Assembly: GCF_902459615.1 (NCBI RefSeq)
Contig: NZ_CABPSA010000001.1
Span: forward strand, 1,116,001 to 1,180,000
Direction: 5' to 3'
Length of the DNA: 64,000 nucleotides
From: Pandoraea commovens
Lineage (GTDB): Bacteria; Pseudomonadota; Gammaproteobacteria; Burkholderiales; Burkholderiaceae
Under the pieces are notes generated by a model, which was given only the letters and a program-made list of their open reading frames with translations, did no database searches and was not told where the DNA came from. The position numbers were made by a program, and so were the translations under genes. Within the stretch, counting starts at the first letter, position 1; the number at the start of each line of letters is the position of its first letter. This document shows positions 24,024-32,221 of the stretch, piece after piece.

Positions 24024-26124
24024 GCGACCTCAGGAAAGTACGGGAGAGCAGCCATAGGAAGAGCGGCGTGCCGACGGCAGCGGTGACGATGCCCAGCGGC
24101 AAATCGAGCGGGGCGAACAACGTCCGGCCGAACAAGTCGGCCACGCCGAGCAGCAAAGCCCCCGCCAGCGCGGCCGTGACGATACGGTCGCGGGTGCCGG
24201 TCAGCGGCAGCGATCTCAGCGCATTCGGGACGATCAATCCGACGTAAGCCACCGGACCGACAGTCGCCACCGCCGCCGCAGCCATCGCGCTCGCGAGCAC
24301 CAGCAATCCGAGACGGGCACGCACGACCGGCACGCCCAGCGCCTCGGCCGTCTCGTCGCCGAGACTCAGCAGGTCGAGCCATCGCCCGGCATACACCGCG
24401 AGCGGCAGACAGATCGCCAGCCAGGGCAGCAACGCCCGCACGCCGTGCCACGATTGCCCGTAACTGCTGCCGACGAGCCATACCAGCGCCTGCGTGGCAT
24501 GCACGTGGAATTGCAGCACCAGCAGGTTCGCCAGCGCCGCGAGCAGACCGGCCAGCGCCATGCCTGTCAGGATCACCCGCATCGGCGCCAGGCCCCAGCG
24601 CGCGTTCACGCCAAGCACAATCGCCAGCACCCCGGCGCTGGCCGCCCACGCAGCGGGCATCGACCAGCGTGCGGCCGCATCGGGTGACACCAGTAGCAGC
24701 GCAAGCACCGCCAGCCCTGCCGCCTGATTCACGCCCAGCAGTTCCGGCCCGGCCAGCGGATTCCGGCAAGCCCCCTGAAGTAACACGCCGCTGCCCGCCA
24801 GCAATGCGCCAGCGCCCATCGCGATCAGACTGCGCGGCAGACGAAGGTCCACCAGCATGCCTGCCGCCGTGTGCGGATCGAACACATCGCGCCACTGCCA
24901 TGCCGACGGCCATGACAGCACACCCATCGTCAGCGTCAGTCCGGTAACGGCGATCAGCGCGACGACCACCAGCACCGCGATCACGGCCATCGGTCGCCGG
25001 TTCGACGCACGATGGCCAGCCGCCATCGGGGCGGTCATTTCCGCAGTGCTCGCGGGCAGGCCGTAGCGAAGCAACAGCAACAGCACGGGCGCACCGATGA
25101 CGGCGCTCATCACGCCGACCGGCAGCGCACCGAACGTCACCAGCGCGCGCGCAATGGCATCGGTGAAGATGAGCATTGCGCCGCCCCACAACGCCGAGAG
25201 CGGAATCAGCCATGCGGGCCGGTGAACCCCCATCAGACGCACCAGATTCGGTGCGGCCAGCCCGACGAAGCCGACCGGCCCTGCCAGCGCAATGGCAATC
25301 GCGGACAGCACGGCAGCGAGCAAAATCGTCCCGACACGCACCGCGCCGACTCGCTGCCCCAACGCCGACGCCTGCGCTTCGCCAAACCGCGCCAGTCCGA
25401 GCGGATGCAGCAACGCCAGCAGGGCCACGCCCGCCGGGAGCAGCAACCACATCGCTTCTTCCGCCCCGCGTTTGCCGAACTGCTGCAACGACCCCGTGCT
25501 CCACTGCACGACGCCCACGGCCGCACGGGTGTAGAGCGTCAGCGCGACCATGCATAACGCCGAGAGCGCGAGCGCATTTGCCGCCCCGGCCAATGTGAGA
25601 CGCAGCGGTGTCGTGCGCGTGCCGCCCGCGAGCGCGAACGTGAACAGCGCCGCCAGCACACCGCCCGCCAGCATCATCGGCAGGACGGCGAGGCCGGGCA
25701 CGAGCAACGCGACGATCAACCCCATCTGCGCGCCCGCCGACACCCCGAGCAATTCGCCGGATGCGAGCGGATTCTGCGTGATGGTCTGGAGCAACGCACC
25801 GGCCAGTCCAAGGCATGCCCCGGCGGCAAGGCCCGCACGAATCTGCGGCATCCATGCGTCCACAAACAGCAACCAGCCGAGCGTGGCGTCGCTATTCATG
25901 CCGCTCGGCCCGCCTTGCATCGCCTGTGCGACCGTGCCCGCCCCCGGCCACGCGTCGTTCGCCAGCGCGTGGACGACGATGGCGAGCGCAAGGGCCAGCC
26001 ATCCGCCCAATAACGCACGTGTGCGGCGCGCGTACTGACGCGGCGCGGCGTGCGCGGGCACCGTGAGGCGTCGCGCGAGGGGCAAGGTCCCCACCGTACG
26101 CTCAGCCGCCATGTCGACCGCCAT
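24007..26124 (-). CDS. Iron-siderophore ABC transporter permease, FhuB-like tandem fusion
   Basis: A 705-residue membrane protein made of two FecCD-type halves (about residues 20-340 and 370-700), as in FhuB. Each half shows the characteristic loops: NPLASGELLGVSAGAQMG and GPVGFVGLAAPNLVR in the first, NPLAGPELLGVNQAAG and GPVAYVGLIVPNALR in the second. Around twenty transmembrane helices are expected. It overlaps the ATPase gene upstream and the binding-protein gene downstream, so the three are translationally coupled. Two nearby ATG codons (26124 and 26112) are possible starts. It imports the ferric siderophore into the cytoplasm. Confidence 0.92.
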   Translation of the reverse strand: MAVDMAAERTVGTLPLARRLTVPAHAAPRQYARRTRALLGGWLALALAIVVHALANDAWPGAGTVAQAMQGGPSGMNSDATLGWLLFVDAWMPQIRAGLAAGACLGLAGALLQTITQNPLASGELLGVSAGAQMGLIVALLVPGLAVLPMMLAGGVLAALFTFALAGGTRTTPLRLTLAGAANALALSALCMVALTLYTRAAVGVVQWSTGSLQQFGKRGAEEAMWLLLPAGVALLALLHPLGLARFGEAQASALGQRVGAVRVGTILLAAVLSAIAIALAGPVGFVGLAAPNLVRLMGVHRPAWLIPLSALWGGAMLIFTDAIARALVTFGALPVGVMSAVIGAPVLLLLLRYGLPASTAEMTAPMAAGHRASNRRPMAVIAVLVVVALIAVTGLTLTMGVLSWPSAWQWRDVFDPHTAAGMLVDLRLPRSLIAMGAGALLAGSGVLLQGACRNPLAGPELLGVNQAAGLAVLALLLVSPDAAARWSMPAAWAASAGVLAIVLGVNARWGLAPMRVILTGMALAGLLAALANLLVLQFHVHATQALVWLVGSSYGQSWHGVRALLPWLAICLPLAVYAGRWLDLLSLGDETAEALGVPVVRARLGLLVLASAMAAAAVATVGPVAYVGLIVPNALRSLPLTGTRDRIVTAALAGALLLGVADLFGRTLFAPLDLPLGIVTAAVGTPLFLWLLSRTFLRSHAHAG

Positions 26125-26992
26125 TCAATCCATTCGGGACACTCGGACCACCGATCTCCGCCCGCTCGCGAACGTCACTACGTCCCCCCTGCCCGCCCAG
26201 CACCGGCAAGCACATCGGCAAGCCCTGAAAGTCGATGCGTTGCATCGGCGTGGCGAACACTGCCATCAGACGGTCCGGGTCCATCGTCTCGTCGGGCGTG
26301 CCCGAAAAGACCAGCTTGCCGTCCCGCATGAGCAGCATGGCGTCGGAGAAGGCGGCGGCCTGATTCAGGTCGTGCAGCACCCACACGACCGTCATCCCCG
26401 TCTCGCGATTGAGTTCGCGAATACGCGCAAGGATGTCGATCTGGTGGCGCACGTCGAGATACGTCGTCGGCTCGTCGAGCAACAGCACGTTGCCTTCCTG
26501 CGCCAGCGCCATCGCGATGAACGCGCGCTGACGCTCGCCGCCGGACAATGCCGTGACGTCGCGCGTGCACAGCGTTTCCAGTTCCATGAGATGCAGGGCG
26601 CGCTCGATGGCGAGGTTGTCGCGCTCCCCGAGGCGTCCGCCCATGCCGGTGTGGCTGTAGCGGCCGCAAGCGACGAGTTCGGCGACGGTCATGCCGAACG
26701 GCATGCCGGGGGTCTGAGCGAGCAGCGCGATGCGACGCGCGCGCTCGCGCGCACGCAGCGAGTCAAGTGGCGTGTCGTCGAGCCATACGCGGCCCGACAC
26801 AGGTTTGAGCAGGCCGCCCAGCGTGCGCAGCAGTGTGCTCTTGCCGCAGCCGTTTGGGCCGCACAGCGCGCTCACACGGCCTGCGGCGAAGGTCACGTCG
26901 ACCTGAGTGAGGACGTTGCGGGCCCCCACAGCAACATTAAGGCCTTCCGCGCGCAACGACGCGCCCGCGGCAGGCGTCAGAGATTCGGTCAT
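26102..26992 (-). CDS. Iron-siderophore ABC transporter ATPase (FhuC-like)
   Basis: A 296-residue ATPase with Walker A GPNGCGKSTLLRTL, signature LSGGERQRAFIAMAL, Walker B VLLLDEPTTYLD and the His switch WVLHDLNQA, all in the FhuC/FecE arrangement. The ATG at 26992 gives a family-like length; the open frame continues to 27046 without a better ribosome binding site. It is first in the operon FhuC-FhuB-FhuD-acyltransferase and lies ~117 bases downstream of a perfect iron-starvation sigma promoter on the minus strand. Confidence 0.9.
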   Translation of the reverse strand: MTESLTPAAGASLRAEGLNVAVGARNVLTQVDVTFAAGRVSALCGPNGCGKSTLLRTLGGLLKPVSGRVWLDDTPLDSLRARERARRIALLAQTPGMPFGMTVAELVACGRYSHTGMGGRLGERDNLAIERALHLMELETLCTRDVTALSGGERQRAFIAMALAQEGNVLLLDEPTTYLDVRHQIDILARIRELNRETGMTVVWVLHDLNQAAAFSDAMLLMRDGKLVFSGTPDETMDPDRLMAVFATPMQRIDFQGLPMCLPVLGGQGGRSDVRERAEIGGPSVPNGLNGGRHGG

Positions 26993-27082
26993 GTTCAATG
27001 CCGGTCTGGCGGCTGCTGGACCGGTGGAAGTACGGGTATCGGGCACCAGTCGTCTCGACGGTCGGCGTGAGCGCGCGCCGCC

Positions 27083-27107
27083 TAAACTCCGGAAGTGGTG
27101 GTTCGTC
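27083..27107 (+). promoter_or_regulatory. Iron-starvation ECF sigma promoter for the acylase gene
   Basis: TAAAC (27083-27087), 16 bases, then CGTC (27104-27107). This is one mismatch from the PvdS/OrbS-type pattern TAAAT-N16-CGTC found at four other places in this locus. The predicted transcript starts near 27113, ~30 bases before the acylase ATG. Confidence 0.65.
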
Positions 27108-27115
27108 GCTCAAAA

Positions 27116-27140
27116 GACGTATCACCAACCGGCATATTTA
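27116..27140 (-). promoter_or_regulatory. Iron-starvation ECF sigma promoter for the FhuCBD-acyltransferase operon
   Basis: On the minus strand: TAAAT (27140-27136), 16 bases, then CGTC (27119-27116), an exact match. It faces the plus-strand promoter with only 8 bases between their -10 elements, so polymerases at the two sites would collide. Confidence 0.75.
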
Positions 27141-27143
27141 CCC

Positions 27144-29768
27144 ATGTCCCGATCGCCCCAGCCGTCGCGCCTGATTCTTGCCCGCCCTGCCCGTCCCGCC
27201 TTAACTGATCTGCCTTCCCCACCGATATCGCCCAGCGCCCTGCGTACCGGACTGGCCACCGTCGCCCTGTGCCTTGCAGCATGCACGTCACCCACGCCCC
27301 CGACGCATCAGGTCGCCGAAACGACAAAAAACCCGGAATCCCACGCCCCGTCCATTTCCGCTCATTACAACGCCGATGTGCGTCGCACGACCGACGGCAC
27401 CGCCCATGTTCGCGCGGACAACTGGGGCGGCCTCGGTTATGGCTTCGGTTACGCGCAGGCGCAGGACAATCTCTGCACACTCGCCGAGAGCATCGTGACC
27501 TTTCGTGGCGAGCGCTCGCTGGCCTTCGGAGCGGACGGTCGGGTTGCCCGGCGCGCCACTTTCGGCCAGCCGAACAACCTCGATGCGGACGTCTTCTTTC
27601 GTCTGACGTTCGATGCCGCCACCCTCGACCGGTATCGCGCCGCCCAGTCGCCGCGCGGACGTGAGCTGGCGCAGGGCTTCGCAGCTGGTGTGACGCGCTA
27701 TCTGCAAGACGTGCGAGCGGGCACAGACGCCGCGCAGCACACCGCGTGCCGTAACGCCGACTGGATGCGCCAGCTAGGCACCGTGACGGAGGACGACGTC
27801 TACCGCCGTCTCTACGCCGCCACCCTCGCCGCGAGCGCCGCCACGCAGATCACCGCCATCGCGACGGCCCGGCCGCCTTCGGCCAGTGCGGCGATCAATG
27901 GACGATCACGCCCGGTGCGCACGATCGCAACATCGTTGCCCGCCGGAGTGCCCCCGACGTCGTTGGCATCGATCAACGATGCGGGCGTCGGCAGCAACGC
28001 GTTTGCCTTCGGGGCGTCGCTGAGCGCCGACGGTCAGCCGATCCTGTACGGCAGCCCGCACTGGTACTGGGAGGGCCCCGACCGGCTGTACCCTGCGCAC
28101 CTCACGATCCCCGGCCAGCTCGACGTCTCCGGCGTCGGCATGCTCGGCGCGCCGTTCGTCATGATCGGCTTCACGCAGAACGTCGCGTGGACGCATACGG
28201 TCTCGAGTGCGCGACGCTTCGGCCTCATGGCCCTCACGCTCGATCCGTCCGACCCGACCCGCTACCGGATCGACGGCCGAACCGAAGCCATGCAGCGCGT
28301 GTCCGTGACTGTCCCCGTGCGCGATGCGCAGGGCAAGACGTCGACCGTCTCACGAACGCTGTATCGCACAGCCGACGGACCGGTCGTCAATCTCTCGGCC
28401 ATGTCCCCGGCGCTCGGCTGGACGACGCGTCAGGCACTGGTCCTGCGCGATGCCAACGCGAACAACTTCGGCTTGCTCGATCACTACCTGCGCATGGCAC
28501 AGGCCGACTCGCTCGATGCGTTCGCGTCCGGCATGCGCACCGATGCGGCCAATCCGTGGGTCAACACCGTGGCCATTGGTCGACGCGACCCGCGCGTATG
28601 GTTCGGCGACATCGGCCCGGTGCCGGGCGTGCCGGACACGTTGTCGGCCGCTTGCACCGCAAAGCCCGCAGGATTGGCCTTCGCGAAGGCCGCGCCGGGC
28701 CTGCCTGTCCTCGACGGCAGCCGCAGCGCCTGCGCATGGCAAACCGCGCCAGACAGCCCGTTGCCCGGCACCTTGGGCCGCCGGGAGATGCCGGACATCA
28801 TGAGCGACACGGTCGTCGCCAACATGAACGACAGCGCGTGGCTGGCCGCGCCGGATGCGCCCCTCGCCCGTCTCAGCAGTGTGCTCGGCCAAAGCAACGC
28901 GCCGCTTTCGCTGCGCAGCCGCGCGGGCCTGCAACGCATCGCCGCCTTGCGCGCCGCAGGTCCGGTCACGACGCAGGCCGTACGTGAGTCCGTGCTGCGC
29001 GCCGACCCCTTGTCCGCCGACCTCACCCGCAAGTCGCTCCTCGCGCGGGTTTGCCCGTCAGCGGTCGAACTTAAAGACAAACGCTTCGACGTGCTTATCA
29101 CCCAAGACCCCATCGACGGCAAACCGCTGAAGTCGCCGCAGACCGTCGATCTCGCGCCCGCCTGCCGCGTGCTGGCCGCGTGGGACGGCACGGGCGAGCG
29201 CAGCGCCCGGGGCGCGAACTTGTGGGATGCCGTCTGGATCCGGCTCGCAGGCGTCGACGCCACCGGCCGCCGGGCGTTTGTCGACCCGTTCGATGCAACG
29301 CACCCCGTCGCGTCGCCCGCCGGAATCGCTGCAGAAAGCGCGTCGCTTGCGCAAGTGCTGGGCGCAGCCGTACTGGAGATGCAACGTATGGGGCTGACAC
29401 TCGACAGCCGACGCGACGAAGCGCTCTTCGCCACGCGCGGCGGACGTCGCATCGGCCTGTCGGGCGGCTGCGACATCGCGGGCTACTTCTCGATCATGTG
29501 CGCCGACGCCCGCATGGGCACCGACCGCTACGGCATGGACACGGCACCGCGCGGCGATACGTATCTCCAGGTCGTCTCGTTCCCGGACGATACGGCGCGA
29601 CGCGTCGCCGCCGCCACCCTCGACGCCTCCGGCCCCTCGGACGACCGCGACGATCCGCGCAACGCGACTGCCCTGCAAGCGTGGGCCGACAAGCGCTGGC
29701 AGGCCGCACCGTTCACCGAGGCCGACGTTGCGGCGGCCACCGTCAGCGTGCTGCATCTGTCGCAATGA
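27144..29768 (+). CDS. PvdQ-like penicillin acylase family (Ntn) acylase
   Basis: An 874-residue Ntn-hydrolase precursor similar to PvdQ, AHL acylases and aculeacin A acylase. Autoproteolysis is expected before Ser284 in VGSNAFAFGA, giving an alpha chain (residues ~48-260, with GGLGYGFGYAQAQDNLCTL) and a beta chain from Ser284. Conserved beta-chain segments include HLTIPGQLDVSGVGMLG, FTQNVAWTHTVS and NMNDSAWLAAPDAP. The N-terminus has a long basic region, then a hydrophobic core ending in LAAC (Cys47), which could be a lipobox, so it is secreted and perhaps lipid-anchored. In Pseudomonas, PvdQ removes the fatty acyl chain from the pyoverdine precursor in the periplasm. Here it sits in a locus whose first NRPS begins with a fatty acyl-AMP ligase, suggesting the same step. 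AHL quenching is the alternative role. Confidence 0.88.
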   Translation: MSRSPQPSRLILARPARPALTDLPSPPISPSALRTGLATVALCLAACTSPTPPTHQVAETTKNPESHAPSISAHYNADVRRTTDGTAHVRADNWGGLGYGFGYAQAQDNLCTLAESIVTFRGERSLAFGADGRVARRATFGQPNNLDADVFFRLTFDAATLDRYRAAQSPRGRELAQGFAAGVTRYLQDVRAGTDAAQHTACRNADWMRQLGTVTEDDVYRRLYAATLAASAATQITAIATARPPSASAAINGRSRPVRTIATSLPAGVPPTSLASINDAGVGSNAFAFGASLSADGQPILYGSPHWYWEGPDRLYPAHLTIPGQLDVSGVGMLGAPFVMIGFTQNVAWTHTVSSARRFGLMALTLDPSDPTRYRIDGRTEAMQRVSVTVPVRDAQGKTSTVSRTLYRTADGPVVNLSAMSPALGWTTRQALVLRDANANNFGLLDHYLRMAQADSLDAFASGMRTDAANPWVNTVAIGRRDPRVWFGDIGPVPGVPDTLSAACTAKPAGLAFAKAAPGLPVLDGSRSACAWQTAPDSPLPGTLGRREMPDIMSDTVVANMNDSAWLAAPDAPLARLSSVLGQSNAPLSLRSRAGLQRIAALRAAGPVTTQAVRESVLRADPLSADLTRKSLLARVCPSAVELKDKRFDVLITQDPIDGKPLKSPQTVDLAPACRVLAAWDGTGERSARGANLWDAVWIRLAGVDATGRRAFVDPFDATHPVASPAGIAAESASLAQVLGAAVLEMQRMGLTLDSRRDEALFATRGGRRIGLSGGCDIAGYFSIMCADARMGTDRYGMDTAPRGDTYLQVVSFPDDTARRVAAATLDASGPSDDRDDPRNATALQAWADKRWQAAPFTEADVAAATVSVLHLSQ

Positions 29769-29801
29769 GGCGGCCCATATGACAGGCCGATGATGGCCCC
29801 C

Positions 29802-29826
29802 TAAATATCCGGCCAGTTGGTTCGTC
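29802..29826 (+). promoter_or_regulatory. Iron-starvation ECF sigma promoter for the TonB receptor gene
   Basis: TAAAT (29802-29806), 16 bases, then CGTC (29823-29826), an exact match to the motif. The predicted start is near 29832, giving a ~75-base leader before the receptor ATG at 29907. Confidence 0.75.
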
Positions 29827-29906
29827 CACTACTCGATAGGTGCCGTCGCCCGGGGATTCGAGTGCGCACGTCGCCTCAGTCTTCGATAAAAACCTAGGAG
29901 TCTTAG

Positions 29907-32129
29907 ATGAAGCACTACGGGAGCGCACGTGGCCGGGGGGCCAGTCGCCTGCAATCGATCCATCGCCCGATCCACCCAATCCACCGTCACATCGCGCTGG
30001 CCGCAAGCCTTGCCTTCGCGCCGCTGGCCCTCTCCCACGGTGCGTGGGCGCAGACCACCGTCCAGCAGGGCGACGTCGCGCTCTCGCCCACGCAGGTCAG
30101 CGCCGAGCGCGCCCCGGAGAACGGCGCAGGGCCGGTCGATGGCATCGTCGCCAAGCGCAGTACCACGGGTACCAAGACGGATACCCCGCTCATCGAGAAT
30201 CCGCAGTCGGTGTCGGTCATTCCGAAGGAGATGATTCAGGATCTGGGCGCGCAGTCGGTCAGTCAGGCCATGCGATATAGCGCCGGTGTGCTGCCGGACA
30301 ACGCAGGCTTCGAGACGCGCTTCGACTGGATCAACATTCGGGGCTTCTCGGCGTCCACGCTGGGCCTGTTCATGGACGGCACGCGTCTGCAATCGGCGAC
30401 AGAATTCCAGCTCGATCCGTACGGCCTTGAGCGCATCGAAATCCTGCGCGGACCGTCGTCGGTGCTTTACGGGCAGAACACGCCCGGCGGCCTGATCAAC
30501 ATGGTGACGAAGAAGCCGCTGGAGACCCCGCTTCACGAAATCCAGCTCTCGGCCGGTTCGTTCAAGAACAAGCAGGCGGCCTTCGACTTCAGCGGCCCGC
30601 TCGACGCCGACGGCCGCGTGCTCTACCGCCTCGTCGGCCTGTTCCGCGACAGCAACACGCAGGTCGACTACACCCCGAACGACCGCATCTACATCGCGCC
30701 GTCGCTCACGTGGAAGGCCACGGACAAGACCACGATCACGTTCGAGGCCAGCTACCAGCGCGATAAGCTCGGCTTCGGCCAGTTCCTGCCCGCGTCCGGC
30801 ACGGTGCTCCCGAACCCGAACGGTCAGATTCCGGTCGGCCGCTTCGTGGGCGACCCGAACTACGACAACATCAAGCGCGAGCAGGTGTTCGCCGGTTATC
30901 AGCTCGAACACCGCTTCAACGATCAGGTGTCGTTCAAGCAGGCTGCACGCTATTCGTACTTCGACTACAAAGTCGACACGAACGCTTACGGTCTGGGCTT
31001 CGCGCCGGGCAGCACGCGACTGATCAACCGGTTGCCGTTTGCCGACTATCGTCAGACGGATGTGCTCACCATCGATAACCAGTTGCAGACGAAATTCACC
31101 ACGGGTCCGCTCTCGCACGTGGCGCTTTTCGGCTTCGACTATTACTACTACAACGAGCATCGCAGCATGCGTCAGGGTGTGGCGAGCGCGGCGAACCAGC
31201 TCGACATCTTCTCCCCCAACTACGGCGCGGCCGTGTTCGGTCTGACGCGTCAGGCAGCGGATTCCGATTCTCGCTTCACGCAAGGCGGCCTCTACTTCCA
31301 GGACCAGATCAAGTACGAGAAGTGGTTGCTCACGCTGGGCGTACGTCAGGACTGGGTGGCACAGAACGTCTACAACCGGCTGACGAACCGCTCGTCGAAT
31401 CAGGCAGACCAGCAGGCGACCTATCGTGCTGGCCTGACGTATCTGTTCGACATGGGGCTGGCACCGTACTTCAGCTACTCCGAATCGTTCCAGCCGAACG
31501 TCGGTGTGGACCGCTTTGGCAACCAGTTCAACCCGTCGAAGGGCAAGCAGTATGAAGTCGGTGTGAAGTACCAGCCGAAGGGCTACAACAGCTTCGTCAC
31601 GCTGTCGTTGTTCGACATCCGCATGACGAACGTGCTCACGCCCGATCCGGCCAACACGGCGTTCTCGATCACGACGGGCGAGCAGCACTCGAAGGGCTTC
31701 GAACTCGAAGCGGTCGGCGAAGTCACCGACAACCTGAAGGTGATCGGCTCGTACACGAACACGAACATCACCAACTCGAAGACGACCGACCCGACGCTGC
31801 TGGGCAAAGTACCGCCGCAGCAACCGCGCACGGCCGCCGCCCTGTGGGCCGACTACACGTTCCACGCCGGTGTGCTCAAGGGCTTCGGCTTTAACGGCGG
31901 CATTCGTTACGTCGGACCGACCTTCATCGACGCGACCAATACAGCCGGACAAGCGCCGTCGCGCACGCTGGTCGACCTGGGCCTGCACTACCAGTTGGAC
32001 AAGCACTGGCGCTTCCAGCTCGACGGCAGCAATATCTTCGACAAGACCTACGTCGTGTGTGTGACGACCTCACAGTGCGCCTATGGTGCACGTCGCACGA
32101 TTCTCGGCACGGCCAAGTACAGCTGGTAA
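29907..32129 (+). CDS. TonB-dependent ferric-siderophore outer-membrane receptor
   Basis: A 740-residue outer-membrane receptor. A signal peptide with probable cleavage after SHGAWA (~residue 48) precedes a plug domain (QSVSVIPKEMIQDLGAQS, DWINIRGFSAS, LERIEILRGPSSVLYGQ, GGLINMVTKKP). A 22-strand barrel follows, ending in ILGTAKYSW with the terminal aromatic residue needed for barrel assembly. The plug sequence resembles the FhuA/FoxA/FpvA group of hydroxamate receptors. There is no extra N-terminal signalling domain, so it should not itself regulate a sigma factor as FpvA does. An AGGAG site precedes the ATG, and a PvdS/OrbS-like promoter lies ~80 bases upstream. It should import the siderophore made by the convergent NRPS genes. 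Confidence 0.93.
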   Translation: MKHYGSARGRGASRLQSIHRPIHPIHRHIALAASLAFAPLALSHGAWAQTTVQQGDVALSPTQVSAERAPENGAGPVDGIVAKRSTTGTKTDTPLIENPQSVSVIPKEMIQDLGAQSVSQAMRYSAGVLPDNAGFETRFDWINIRGFSASTLGLFMDGTRLQSATEFQLDPYGLERIEILRGPSSVLYGQNTPGGLINMVTKKPLETPLHEIQLSAGSFKNKQAAFDFSGPLDADGRVLYRLVGLFRDSNTQVDYTPNDRIYIAPSLTWKATDKTTITFEASYQRDKLGFGQFLPASGTVLPNPNGQIPVGRFVGDPNYDNIKREQVFAGYQLEHRFNDQVSFKQAARYSYFDYKVDTNAYGLGFAPGSTRLINRLPFADYRQTDVLTIDNQLQTKFTTGPLSHVALFGFDYYYYNEHRSMRQGVASAANQLDIFSPNYGAAVFGLTRQAADSDSRFTQGGLYFQDQIKYEKWLLTLGVRQDWVAQNVYNRLTNRSSNQADQQATYRAGLTYLFDMGLAPYFSYSESFQPNVGVDRFGNQFNPSKGKQYEVGVKYQPKGYNSFVTLSLFDIRMTNVLTPDPANTAFSITTGEQHSKGFELEAVGEVTDNLKVIGSYTNTNITNSKTTDPTLLGKVPPQQPRTAAALWADYTFHAGVLKGFGFNGGIRYVGPTFIDATNTAGQAPSRTLVDLGLHYQLDKHWRFQLDGSNIFDKTYVVCVTTSQCAYGARRTILGTAKYSW

Positions 32130-32154
32130 GTCATTGGACGTCTGAAAGGTCGTT

Positions 32155-32191
32155 AAAAAAGGCGAGGCCAATGAACTGGCCTCGCTTTTTT
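32155..32191. terminator. Bidirectional terminator between receptor and NRPS genes
   Basis: A perfect 9-bp stem (GCGAGGCCA 32162-32170 with 32177-32185) and 6-base loop, flanked by AAAAAA on the left and TTTTTT on the right. It can terminate both the receptor gene and the convergent NRPS operon. Confidence 0.9.
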
Positions 32192-32221
32192 GTTTCGAAC
32201 GCGACCTCCGTCGCCGCAATG

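Noticed and set aside
29829-32006. A 725-codon open frame antisense to the TonB receptor
   Set aside because: The receptor frame has complete plug and barrel motifs; the antisense frame has shadow composition and no recognisable features.
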